Shown here piece by piece: positions 48,703 to 61,132 of a DNA stretch of 64,000 nucleotides; the first letter of the stretch is position 1; every line of letters starts with the position of its first letter. Made by a program: the position numbers and the translations under genes. The notes under the pieces were generated by a model, which worked only from the letters and a program-made list of their open reading frames with translations, ran no database searches and had not been told where the DNA came from. The stretch comes from Aulostomus chinensis (lineage: Eukaryota > Chordata > Actinopteri > Syngnathiformes > Aulostomidae). Location: NCBI GenBank assembly GCA_037954235.1, contig JBBMOA010000002.1, positions 12,923,509-12,987,508 of the forward strand. The letters run 5' to 3'.

Positions 48703-48814
48703 CTCGGAGCTGTGCCACTGCCGAGTTCTCCCTGGTCTCCTGTCACCCCAATTTACTACAAGGAGACTGTTGTTTGGGTGCTGCTGTCTCCTCTGTCTGG
48801 TTTAACCCCAAGTT

Positions 48815-48906
48815 TGTGTGTGTGAGTGTGTGTGTGTGTGTGTGCGTGTGTGTGCGCGCGCGTGTGCGTGTGTGTGTGCGTGTGTGTGCGTGTGTGTGTG
48901 CGCGCG
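48815..48906. repeat. (TG)n/(CG)n mixed alternating tract
   Basis: About 92 bp of TG with many CG steps (GCGCGCGTG and similar), almost fully alternating. Strong Z-DNA-type sequence. Confidence 0.95.
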
Positions 48907-51900
48907 TCCTCCCTGTCTGAAGTCAGTGTTCCTGGTCACGTTTCTATTGAACTGTGTTCTGCTTACAGGTGAACACACATGTACTAGGCTGCACGTGTGT
49001 CTCCTCCAGCACTTGGAGGAATCCTCTCTCTGTGATGGCTAACTACACAAACTCGATAATCACAGTTTAGCCCCTCTAACTCAACAAAGGAGACAGTGGT
49101 GAATATTTTATATGAGTGAGGGTGAAGCAGAGGACACCTGATGTCTGAGAGCATAAATTACACCCTTGAAGCCCAGCTGCTGTTAGAAAAAGCTCCAAAT
49201 TATATATTTAATGTTGATAAGTCAACATTAAAAGATATGAACTCTTTTGTGCTTCCCAGTGCTCAGCAGGAACAATCCTGCTGAGAAGCTGCTATATGGC
49301 CTAAATAGTCCAAACACAAGTCTCCGCCCAGCTGAGAGAAAGTGACATTCAACTACATTCTTTGTGGAAAAACGGAGTAATCGATATGGGTGACATTGCA
49401 CAACGTAACAGCGGTGTAATAAAGCAGGACCTGTAATGTGAGCCCTGAGGCTTAAATGGCAATTACACTCAACTGCTGTGACACAAAAACACTTTGTTTC
49501 TTTCTCAGTGATGAAATAGGACAGGAAAAGAAGACAGACTAAAGCAGAGAGGTTTCGGGGTGAAGGGAAGCAGTCGGAGGAAAACAGAGAGATTCAGATG
49601 AGTCCAGGAGCTCGGTTATACACGAGAGGAAGATGTCGTCTACAGGAAAGAAGAGGAGTGGCAGCAAAACTTCAATAAGACTCCACACACTAACTGCATG
49701 AATACGTCGACCTCCCTTAGAATGCATGATGATAGGTCGGACATGAGACACCAACATGGACACAAGACTTGATCACACACTTGGACTGAGCTAAATATGG
49801 AGCAAAATTCAGTTGATACAGTGTGAGCGTGAGCTATATGAACAAGAACGAGTGACAGCTGAGCTTGTTTTAGGATTCAAAGCCACACTTTGAATGCGGA
49901 CGCAGGTCATGAAACATTACAGATAATTTCACCAGAGTGGTTATTTTGCTGCAGCAGGTTGATGGAAAACTGCAACATGGCACAACAACACAACACCGGC
50001 TGACAGGTTGTTTTCATCCCCCGTCACTGCATTGATTTGTGTCACTGACAAAACAAGCAAACATCCAAACCTGAACTGTTTCGAGTTGAAACTCGACCGA
50101 GCCAACTGCTGCTCCATCTAGAACCTTTCAGACTTATGAGAAAAACTCTTAAGCCGGCCCAGTTATAATCATGGAGTGTTAGACAGAGGCAGAATGGTGA
50201 TGAGGAAATGCATTGATTGTTCTTCCTTTCCAGGGGCTAAAAAGACAGATTTCTGAACAGAGTTTTGTATTCACATGAGAATAAACTCATCTTCTTATCA
50301 ACACACATCCAGGCTTCGAAATTTCAGGGAACAATATTACACGCCTCACAGCAGCTGTTTGGATGCAGGAGCGACAAAAAAGAACAAATGCTGAGAAAAA
50401 AAAGCACTTTTCAAGCTTTTAAACAAATGGAAAAGCAAACTTGAGTTGTACACAGGACAAATGTAAGAGCAGTGCTAACTGAAGCATGTAACCAAAACAA
50501 GACTGGATAGATCATCTGTACTGAGGACCAGACAGATACAGTTACGAATGTTTCTGCAGCTCATCATGTATATAAACAGGGACTGTTGCGAATGAGGGAG
50601 ACTGCACTGCTGGCACTATGACAGGAGGAGCACAAGAGAGCACAGGTCACAGATTAGTGGATTGCACGGATAAAAAAATGCTAATGGGATTCACTGATGT
50701 GCTGGAAACTATTGGTGCAGGTTTATCAAGGTGATTGTCTGCGCTGATGCATTATTCATTAGAGGCTACAACGCAGTTTGTATTTGCATGCGCTATCATC
50801 CCTCAACAACGCGGAAGAACTCTCATGTGATTCGGCTGGGCTCTGCTGGAAAGGTAGAATGTACAATTCAACCTTTCTATTATCTGCTGCTCAGGAAACG
50901 GAGTTTTACTCATTTGTAGTAATTTGTACATGGAGAAATCTTCAGTCATTCACCAAGCTGAGGGGTTTACCTTATTTACCCTCTTCCATTGTACAGCCAT
51001 TCTCCACAGTGTCTGGCAGACTGGCGTACCGGGTTCCCACACTAGCTCGGAACCTCTGCCAAGGAGGTTCTGTTCTCACTTGGGACCATTTGTTTGTTAG
51101 TTTTTCTGTTTTTCTTTTTGTCTATTAAGAAAGCAATGCAATTCACACTAGCCAAAGAATAACAGGGGCCAAGGAGGAACCAGTGTGAGGCAGATTCACT
51201 TAAAGATATCGTGCATCATATTTTCATATCACTGAACATCTTTAGATTCAAGCCGTCTCCAAACACGTTCACACAATACTCATGAGGCTCGTCGCCAATA
51301 AACCCTCCCTGCATTTCACTGTGCAGTTAGCGCTCTTGAATGTGGGTAAATAACTTAATCAAATGTCACTTCTCAACTCTCCAAATGTTATCAGACCAAA
51401 TGAATCAAGCCGGGACAGTGAAATGAGTCATGGGTTGGGGGGTTGACAGCCACAACAATTCTTCCACTGTTCTCAGTTGTTCTGCTGCCCTTCTTGGTTT
51501 GCAAGTAGCACTTTCTTTGTCAATGTCAAATCCATTATTTAGCGCATTCAACAGTTGGGTGTTTGGTCTGTTCCAGGTATTGACTGATTAAAGCTGCGGT
51601 TGCACATGTAAAACTCAACACACTCAGTTGCTCCAAAACACAACGTGAGCTCTGCTGTTTTAAAAGCGCAGTAAAATTTGACGCGATACTCCACCCAAAA
51701 ACTTTCTAATATCAAACACCTTTTTAACTTTAAAATACAGCTGTAAAACCTTGACAGAAAAGAGGCTTTGGCCAGCTTGGATACATTTAATTTATAACAG
51801 GTTCCAATGGAGACTGGTTTTCCACAGAAACGCTCCTAAAACTGCTCTTACAGCAGGATCCAACCGTTTAGAGTCTATCCGTGTGCTTAAAAATGATCGG

Positions 51901-54900
51901 GATTTTGGTTTTGTAGTTGGCTGTTTGCAAGCATAAATGCAATGTGACCCTGTATCCAAATTAACGCATGACAAGCCATAACCACTCACTGATACTCTTT
52001 CAGTCTCATTACTTAGGTACAGAGGGCTTGGATGGGTTCCCTTTTCTTTTTAACACTCAATATCAATCTTCGAAACCCTGACTGTGACATTATCAAAGTT
52101 GTTTTTGACATCGAAAGCATGATCTTTCTATAACCACATTAATTTATGTTTACAGCTGAGAAAAATGCAGCCACTAGTTGTGGTGCATCATAAAATGGCA
52201 ATATCATTGATTGTGTAATGTGTTTTTGAGGGTTTTGGAAGGCAGTGAAAAACACTGTCATCTTGTGGACGGTGGCGTCAGATCAGAAAAAAGATTTTTG
52301 GAGGGCGATTACAAACAACTCATGTCGTCATTTAGTTTCAGGGACTTGTTATGTATTTCCAATCCCAAAATAAATTCAGATTAACATGGATGAACTCAGA
52401 AATATAAATAGGAGTCGTATCTAATATTGGCATCATGGGGAGTGTTTCGCGACGAATACCTGACAAGATAAAGGACTGAGCACAGCAAATGTGCGAGGTT
52501 ACTGGAAAATACAAGGTTTCAAGTCAGGAGAGGCAAAGTTCTAGACTGTATTGTACAAGTCAGTTATGTCAGACTACACATCATTAACTCTTGTCACCTT
52601 TTAAGACTAAATTCACTCTGAAGTTTGTTTTTTTCCACTAAGAAGTCTTCAGTGAGTGTACAAACTGTACTTGACATCAACCGACTGTAACAGACGCACA
52701 CGCTGACGCACACAGACGCGTAGATGGGAGCATCAGTGTATATACACATTTATGTTTCATCCCACGGCTCCTCTAATTGTGCTCAAACCTCCATCTGGCT
52801 GACATATGTGAGCTTCTGTTGAGAGATGGCGTGTTTGACAGAGGCTCAGCTCCGTCTGATACTGGCGTACTGCTGAGGGAACTAAATGGGACAAACACAC
52901 AAAAGCCTTTCTTACCTGTGTGCAGACGGTCACAGCATCACGCGGCAGGGTGGACAGAGGCAAGAAAGAGAAGGAGAGGAGAAAATAGGCGTTATTAGAT
53001 AATGTCTTATGTACTAGGCGTAAATATAACTTTTATATCCCAATTTGTTTTCAGTTCAATTCTCTGCTTGAAAGACATTTTGACAGGTTCAGTTTCCCAT
53101 GACCTTCCATTCTTTTAATGATGCTGAAGTGAGCAAGTCATAAAACAACATGAAATAACAAATAATAAACAATTATGAGGAATGGCTGATGTTGCAGAAC
53201 AGCACTCTTAAAAGCTCCTTTGGGACAATTTAATTTGAACTAGCATCCAAGAAGAAGGGAAGGCGAAGACGATGAGATGTTGGCGGTGATCGATCGCTAC
53301 TGGGCTGATCATTCCACGATAAATCAACGGGCACGTGTGTGTCGATAACTGCTGTGTGTCTGGCCAGCTACCAGTGAAATCGCAGAGGGAGCTGCTCGTC
53401 ATGTTTACGGCCTGTTTCTGCCTGCGGGGTGCCAGGGATGAAATGTGCTGCCAAGTGCTGCCCACCCAGCTTAGCCCCACTTACTCACAGCTTCCATTCA
53501 AGTCGATGCTGTTTGCACGGTGATGTAAAAGCCAATAAATCCTGTTTTAAAAGAGGCAAAGTCCAAATAAATGTGAAGTACCCACACACCTGTTGTGAAA
53601 GGAGTATTTATGATAGACAGTGAGGAAGACGATGTGGGGTGGACATAAATCTCCAGAAGCAAACAGGAAATTAACATTCCCACAAACAAATAAGAATCCT
53701 AGAGTAAGCATGTTGGTCACAGAGACAGGAAATCAGGTCTAGGTCTAATTTCCTGCCTCCAGGCTTTGATGGAAACTTTGTGTGTTACAAATGGAATTTT
53801 ATGAAAAGTTGTAAAAAAAAAATGGTAAGTGTTTGAAAGCAGGACGTTTAAATGTTCAAAGCTCTACAGCATGGGAGGGGGAAATACATCAGCTCCAAGC
53901 CGCAAAATGGAACAGCAATTAAAGGCTCTAATTTGGCAGAGGTTGGCAGGGATGTTTCTAATTGGCAGGACGCACCAGAAGCTGGCGACTAAAACAAAGA
54001 GCAGCAGCCGGCCCAGGCACTTGAAAACTGAGGGCCGACCATTTATGAGAGAGAACGAAAAAAAATTTGGTTTGCATGCGGAGGATTTTACACATGTTGT
54101 ATATGTTTCTGAGAGGGAAGTTTGTAGAGGATTCACAGCAGCTCCGGTATTACAGCATAAACACCCCTGTTGTACCTGAGGAGGCGGAGAGGAAACATGC
54201 CCCATACTAAACCTGGAGGAGTCCACTGCATCCTCGCCACAGATCTACACGAGCCAACTTGGCTAAGAAGAATCTGATGCCATACGGAGACACTGAGGCC
54301 CGCGGCAATGATAGTATGAAAATGGCTTCCTGTTCTCACGCAGTGAAGTAGATTGTGGGCCAAGGTTACTTAATTCAAATGCAGATGTTCTCTCCACCCT
54401 TTTCACACCCCAAATGTAAGAAGAAACAGCTTGATTTTGTCTGTGTGTGAATTGTTTGGCCAGGATGGAAAGTGGGGAGGACATTTGTATTAGCAGAACA
54501 GTTTCATTAATATTTGGACAGTAAAGGACAGGCCTTTGTTGTTGCACGGTAAACACTGGTGCAGCTACTCAGAGTCAAGGCGCAGCCACGCTACGCTCGG
54601 ACTGATTAGGGATAAAACTTCTGATCCTTCATTGTCTACAGGAGGATGAGACTGCCTGAATGCACAGAGCATGCTGGGATATCTGGTGAGGATGTACCCA
54701 GTAAGAAGCAGCACCTGTGACGATGCAACAGCAGCTAATGATGCTGATGCGAGACAAATACTAACTGAATCACAGTCCGCCGTCAGACAGATCCAGCTAG
54801 GTTGAGGTACGAGTAAGAAGGAGATGAAAAGCAGAGAAAGATGATGTGGAGATACATTTCCTGATTAGAATTCAATTAAATAAATACGTCGAATCAAACT

Positions 54901-55373
54901 GAAGCTTTTATGACTTATGAGATTAGAAAATACACCATTAGCTCAAATTAATGGGACTTCTATTAGTCTTAATGTCTTGGTTATGTTGACTCTGTTCACA
55001 TGGTGTATTACATTCATTTTTTTTTTTTGAAACACTGAGGAAACAGATAATTACATTGCTGCAAACCTGTCTTAAACTTAAGTCAGGTGGCAAACAACAA
55101 AATATTGTGCCAAAATATTTAGATGGATAGATTGATGTATTAAAGCAGAACCTTGTCTGCTGTAAGTTCTCTGTTGTACCTCACTTCAAATATTGGAATC
55201 AACACTTAAAAACTATTTCAGCAAATACATATTCACCTAAAAAACAACAACAACAACAAAAAACTCCTAAATCAAAATTCTTCGGTGAAACATATCCAAC
55301 AAGTATGCAATTTCTTCTAGTTCTTTTTTTTTAATATACCTTAAATTAGAAACTCATTGTGGTGACAACAAAA

Positions 55374-55374
<1 letters not shown>

Positions 55375-55407
<33 letters not shown>
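55375..55407. repeat. (CA)16 microsatellite
   Basis: Pure CA repeat. Confidence 0.95.
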
Positions 55408-55410
<3 letters not shown>

Positions 55411-56170
55411 GCTGGCTATGAAATAAGTCAAACAGCACATTTTCTGCTGAGTGATGTTCTCAAAATACACGATGGGTTTTTAGCTCATGAAAGCAGCAGT
55501 GCATTGCAAACGAGATTATAAAGACGGGACAACCTGATGAACTGTTTCTATCATTCACGTTCAAACGTGAACGTCGCCGTCCTTGACTACACATTCAACC
55601 TGAACTAATAACTCCTCCAGAGGTGCTGTTCCTGAAGCAGATGCTACTTTAAATACACCTCTACTGTTTCTGACAGCGGCAATCTGGAGATCAGATTAGA
55701 AGGTGTGCTCTTTATCGCTAAGCAATCCTTTAAAGAGCTTAGTGAGTGGGCCCAGTCTGCCTCCGAGAGCGTGCTGGGTCAGGAAGCCTCCCGCTCCACG
55801 TCGCCCACTCTCCACTCTGCACTAATCCTGTTTTCTGCCAAGTATTCATGCCAACCCAGGAGCAAAGATCCAGCCACAGGAAACATAGGACAAGGTGAGT
55901 AAAAAGAGAACACCAGGAGGAGGAGGAGGAGCAAAGGAGCAAGTGGGCTGAAGGAAGGTGCTGGAGGCCATGGGGGAGGCTGACTCAAGCATATTTATCG
56001 GTAACATATGACACCCCATCACACATTAAAACTTCAAATATATACTTCAAAAATATTCAGATCATATGTGGTGGGAGTTTTATAGATGAATGATCTGATG
56101 GTATATAAATATTTATTATGTTAATTCAAAAGTTGTTCAGGGGCAAAGAGTTGAAGGATGGCAGATTAGA

Positions 56171-56430
56171 AGAATCAGAATCAGAATACTTTGTTCTTAC
56201 AGAATCTTTACAGAATTTCCCTTGGGGTTGAATAAACGTCTCCATTTGGACAACGGACTGCTCAAGTTTAGCGTACATACACAATCAAATGTATATGTGC
56301 TTGTACAATTCTAATGTGTGCCATTATTACGTTCCACTAGTAATAACTGTGATTACTTGTGATAGCTGTATGAGGTAATTGGGTGTGAAACCTAATTTGT
56401 CCCTCAGTGACAATAAAGATTTTGAACTCG
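56171..56430. repeat. Probable LINE 3'-tail-like relic
   Basis: The segment begins GAATCAGAATCAGAATACTT and contains AATTTCCCTTGGGGTTGAAT. It ends with GTCCCTCAGTGACAATAAAG. These resemble the tails of fish non-LTR retrotransposon copies, which carry GAATCAGAATCAG and AATTTCCC...AATAAAG motifs. Boundaries and family are uncertain. Confidence 0.35.
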
Positions 56431-57403
56431 GAACAAACAGAAACAGACAACCAAAAACCCTGGATCCTGTCCTACGCTCCCCATAATGCAACTTAATAGT
56501 AAGAAGCTCAGTGCCTGTTAAATATCTACATCTGTCTAGCTCCCTACAAGGATGTTGTAATGCAAACTTAAAAATGTGATCATCCTCAGCCCAAAGATGA
56601 TGACATCATAATGACAAGCCTTACTAGGAACCAGAGGGGAAATGATGGAGGGATTTTTCCAGAAAATCTGCCCGACTAGTTAACTTTATGTGTCAAATCC
56701 AGGTGATAAAATGTAGCACACACAAGAACATGTTTGACCGTCTCCGTCTGTCCTTGGTTGGTTATCAGGTCTGCACCCAGGAGCCACTCCAGCTGACCAA
56801 AACCAAGTCAGTACCAAATAGATGGGAAGTACCTCTGAATGGTCCTGAAAACCTGCCAGCTGGCCCGAGACCAGAATCAGGAGTTAAAGTCTTAATATGA
56901 TAGTGTCATTGTAGATTCAAAGCATGCCAAAAACATCACCTAGAAATCAACATGAAGGGAGCCGAGACGGTTTCTGTGGGGCAGTCTGTCGTGTTCAAGT
57001 CATTGCTGTTTGGCAAAGCTGCAATTCATGTCAAGGCCAAAGAATCACAAACAGATGACGTCATCTGCTTGGCAATGGAAACGAAGGGCTGAAAAAAAGG
57101 TTTGCACCTGAAACTCTTGAGTTTCTGAGGTGGACAACGGCCGAGTGGCAAGAGTCTGAGAACATCAGTTGCGGGGTAATGAAAAAAAAATCCCAGAGCG
57201 GGAGAAGAGAGAGAGCTGGATGGATGGAAGAAGGCTGTGGGGAGAGGAGGAGAGGACACAGCGATGAGGCGGGGTTGGATCTTGCTGGTTACAGCTGGGA
57301 GCCACAGAAGCCCTGAGCCTCCGTTACAAGCCTCAACCATGTCAGATCACATCAGTGTCACTGCCAGCTCCGTTCTCTCCATACACATTTGTTGACTCCT
57401 TCT

Positions 57404-57405
<2 letters not shown>

Positions 57406-57438
<33 letters not shown>
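57406..57438. repeat. (CA)n microsatellite
   Basis: Pure CA repeat. Confidence 0.95.
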
Positions 57439-57440
<2 letters not shown>

Positions 57441-57745
57441 AAGTCTGCATACTAACACAAACGGTCATGATAGGATTCTTCTCTAAACCTCAACTCATCT
57501 CACCTTCACCCTGCTGCCACTCTGGTCCAATTTCACAGCAACCGCTTAGAGAAGACAGACAGACAGACACACACACCCTCTTGCTCAGTGTTTAACAGGG
57601 CTATACAGAGGTAAGCATGTTTGATGGTTGAATTGTTTGTGTGATGCTGCCAGTGACAGGCAGCCCAGAGGTTTGGTCCTGGCATTGCTTTCTACACCTC
57701 TGTCTTGTTCACTCCATCAGTATCATGTGTGACCCAGTTCAGTTC

Positions 57746-57792
57746 ATCTCTCTCTCTCTCTCTCTCCCTCCCTCCCTCCGTCCGTCCGTCCG
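57746..57792. repeat. (CT)n-(CCTC)n-(CCGT)n compound repeat
   Basis: CT repeat grading into CCTC and then CCGT units. Confidence 0.93.
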
Positions 57793-59460
57793 ATAATGAG
57801 GCTAAACTGAGGAGCAGTATCCATGGAGCACCAGCCGCTGCTGTGACTGCCTGCCTGCCTACCTCAGCATGACTACAGCAACATTATTTTAAAGCCCCTT
57901 CTACATATGCAGCATTTTATTGAAATCTGCTCAGCCACAGTAAACTTACCAGCAGAGACTCGAAGTGAAAAAGTATAAATACTGAACTATATTTTTCTGA
58001 CAACTTTTTACTTTTGCTCCCTATGGTTTAAGACATAAACCTCTACTTTGAACACCTTACATTTAAAAACAGTCTTTAGTTTTGATGCACAGCAGAAAAA
58101 AATGACCCAAGAGAAACAGGAGAGAGTTTTAAGGGGGCAGATAGTGACTTCATTCCAACATGGGTGGTGCTAATACACACAAACGCTGGCCGCCATTTAC
58201 TGAAAAATATAAAATGAAGGAGAAGAAGACGTCCACCAAATTTTAAGAAGATTGAAGGAGAACTAATATCTGCCATATTCACTCATTTAGAAGAAGAGCG
58301 ACACTCAACCACGGTGAAAATGCATCCCTTATAATGAAGAATGTGATGTCATGGCGTGTTAGAAGAGGGGGGACAAGGAGCATCAGCATGAGTGATGACA
58401 TGCAAGGGAAGCAGCCAACAACAGCAGCTGCAGCAGAAAAATATACGTTTGAGCCTTTACCTACTTGAGTAGGTAGGCTGAATCAGCACTTTTACATGAG
58501 GATCTATATTTCTAAAGAAGGGATGAATATGTGTACTTTTGTTACTTCTTTTTACAACACGATACAGACTGTAACAAGGAAATGTACATGTCAGTGACTT
58601 CTATCCTGAGGTTTAAAACTAAACACTCTGTGAAAATGGCAAAGCTTGACGTGTATAACCTGACTTACATGGCTTGGTGTTTACAGTCGCAACCATCCAA
58701 ACATATTCTGCCACTATTTCACAAGCTTGGTTGGTTGGTTTGCCCCTCCTCAAGTGACAAAGTGCCCAGCATGTCACACTTGTTGAGTTGACCATATGGT
58801 ACACACTGCACATGCAGAAATTTACATACTTGCAAATAAATATCTAAGGATAGAAACTCCTTCCAAGTAATTTTAGCACCTAACAACTGCACAGCGATAT
58901 GACGGGAGAGGAAAACCAGAGGTGCCTTTTAACATTCAAGGCAGAAAGGAAGTTGAATTCATCATTGGCAACCAGCTGCAGTGAGGCAAATCTTTGGATG
59001 AGTACCACAACAGTTCCAATGAAACAGGAGAGGAGCTGCTCGCTGTCAAGCACCTCGCTGCAGCCTGGGACCAACCCTCCACTGACAGTCACCCCGCGGC
59101 TGCTCTTCAGAAAAGACTCAGCTGGCGTTGGATGGCAGCAGCAGAGACACGTGCGGCGATTTTAAATGAAGGAGCCCCTCGCCTCTCTACAGACTGAGCA
59201 AATTTATTTGGACAATAGCATGTCCCTATCACAGTGCTAGAATGAATCAGTGATAGATTGGTTCATTCACTGGAGGGGAGGCTGGGGATGCAATAGCCTC
59301 CTCCCTCTCTCCCACTCCATGTTAAATGGTTCTGTCTGGAATTATTGGTTTAATGAAGAGGGAGAAAGAGTTCCTGGTAGGTTTCAACACAGAGGACTGA
59401 GTCTGACTGTAGATTTCCCGATTTCATGACTCACTATTCTCATTTGTCACAGGGTGAGGG

Positions 59461-59492
59461 TGTGTGTGTGTGTGTGTGTGTGGGGGGGGGGG
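59461..59492. repeat. (TG)n joined to a G10 run
   Basis: TG repeat continuing into a G homopolymer, the mirror arrangement of the C-CA tracts at 13062 and 33051. Confidence 0.93.
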
Positions 59493-59672
59493 TTGGCTTC
59501 TTATGTAAAGTAAATACAGTGGAATAATCTTGTTAAATGTTTTTTCTCTCAACTCCCACCTGGAAAATGTGTGTTTGGCAACTGCCAGTAAGCCACATTG
59601 TATCCATAGTAAACTTGAGGCTGTGCGATGGACTGGCAACTTGTTCGGGTTGCCAGGACAAGCTCCAGCGCG

Positions 59673-59690
59673 CCCCCCCCCCCCCCCCCC
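59673..59690. repeat. C18 homopolymer
   Basis: Eighteen consecutive C residues. Length is likely uncertain in the assembly. Confidence 0.9.
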
Positions 59691-60928
59691 ACATGGATTA
59701 ACCATGTGCAGAAAAAGGAAGAATGAATGTCAGCTTCAATACAGTCAACTAGCACTCGTAGTCAAGTGGCCAGTTGAGGAACTGCGCTGGCTCACAGTGG
59801 CCACACTCAGCTGTTATGAATGTTACTATTTACACAGCTCTGGGAATAACAGGGATCCAAATAGAGGAAATACAATGTGACAGGAGGTAAGTCAGTTTTC
59901 CCTGGTGTTGATGGGAAAAGCCATAACAGGTATATATTGGATCATAAACCATGGATGGCTTCAGTGTGATCCCGCTAAGTCACTGGCCCATTCCAATCTC
60001 AGGAAATATTGCTGTCAGTCAGGAAAATGGTCATCCATCTGCACTTGCCCTGGAGCTGAGTGATGGTGACATCACCCTGACCCCTGCCTCTGCTGAGCTG
60101 TGGACTTTATATCACCCCAGAGAGATGTAGAAGAAAGGGGGATGACCTCAAACACACATGAAGAGAAGCTGAAATAAGGCTTTCACTTGAGTCGAATACT
60201 TCACACCTCCATCGCTCTCTTGAGGAGGCTTTGCTGGAGGAACATTAGTGTAAACATGGACGGTAGATATCAACCGTAAGTGCCAGTTGAAGGAGTGAAA
60301 CCTCAGCACTGAAAAAGGACATTTCTTTGCTTGTGGCATCTCCGTAAGATTAGATAGATATTTCTATGTGCCGGAGTCAAGTGAATTAAAGTCCATCTTC
60401 AGCTGTTGAATTACCATTTCTATGCTGCACCAGGGAATGAGGCGTTGGTCCATTATAGCTACAGCTCAACAAGACAAACCACCCCTTGTCATTTCAGCTT
60501 GCATCAGATCAGGTACTGTCTACAAATGACTATACAGAGTATTTACATGTATTTAGGATACTGAGTGCAGTTTAAGGAGCAGGGCCTCACCTCACCTTCT
60601 TCTTGTCCTTTTCTCTCTTGTTACAGCATCCCCTTCTCCTTTTCCTCAGCTTCCTCTCTCTTTAGGGTCCTCAGGATGTCTATTGTGTCTAAGAGCTATG
60701 CTAGACTACATGTCAAGAGCTTTCCCAACCCTTCAGAGTTTCCCATTGTTTACAATAAATAATCCTAAATGCATCTTGTTGATGAAGTGGTTCCGGCTAG
60801 TCCATATCTTTCAGTATTGGTCAGGACAGATTGATTCTCCTGTTTTTCTTTGTTTTTTACAACATAACTACATTTCAAGTCAGCTGTGATGAAACGTGCG
60901 GCCCTGCTGCATTAGTTTCCTCCTAATT

Positions 60929-61132
60929 CAGGGGTGGGCAATCATGTGCCATGGAGGGTCGTGTGTGTGCAGGTTTTCCTTCCAACCAAACACTTTAACA
61001 GGTGATTCCACTGATTAACACTCTTCTGGGGCTGAGGGTGTGTTAATCAGTGGAATCACCTGTGAAAGTGTTTGGTTGGAAGGAAAACCTGCACACACAC
61101 GGCCCTCCATGGCACATGATTGCCCACCCCTG
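60929..61132. mobile_element. 204-bp fold-back MITE, hAT-type
   Basis: The element is a near-perfect palindrome. It starts CAGGGGTGGGCAATCATG and ends with the reverse complement of that sequence. The two arms, each about 90 nt, differ at very few positions (for example a T/C and an A/C change), and a loop of about 16 nt (TTCTGGGGCTGA core) separates them. CAGGGGTGGGCAA-type termini are typical of hAT (Charlie-like) elements. The flanking octamers TCCTAATT (60921-60928) and TCCTAAAG (61133-61140) agree at 6 of 8 positions, consistent with an aged 8-bp target-site duplication. There is no coding capacity, so the element must have been moved by another transposase. The high arm identity means it folds into a long hairpin as RNA or single-stranded DNA. 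Confidence 0.85.

Noticed and set aside
55705..55902. A 65-residue plus-strand open frame ending at a strong donor-like ACAAG|GTGAGT.
   Set aside because: A donor alone is weak evidence. I saw no matching acceptor or known protein, and the peptide is not recognisable. It could be part of a non-coding transcript, but this is unsupported.
58880..59197. Overlapping open frames on both strands around 59 kb.
   Set aside because: No family resemblance, no splice sites in a sensible place, and no conserved motif.
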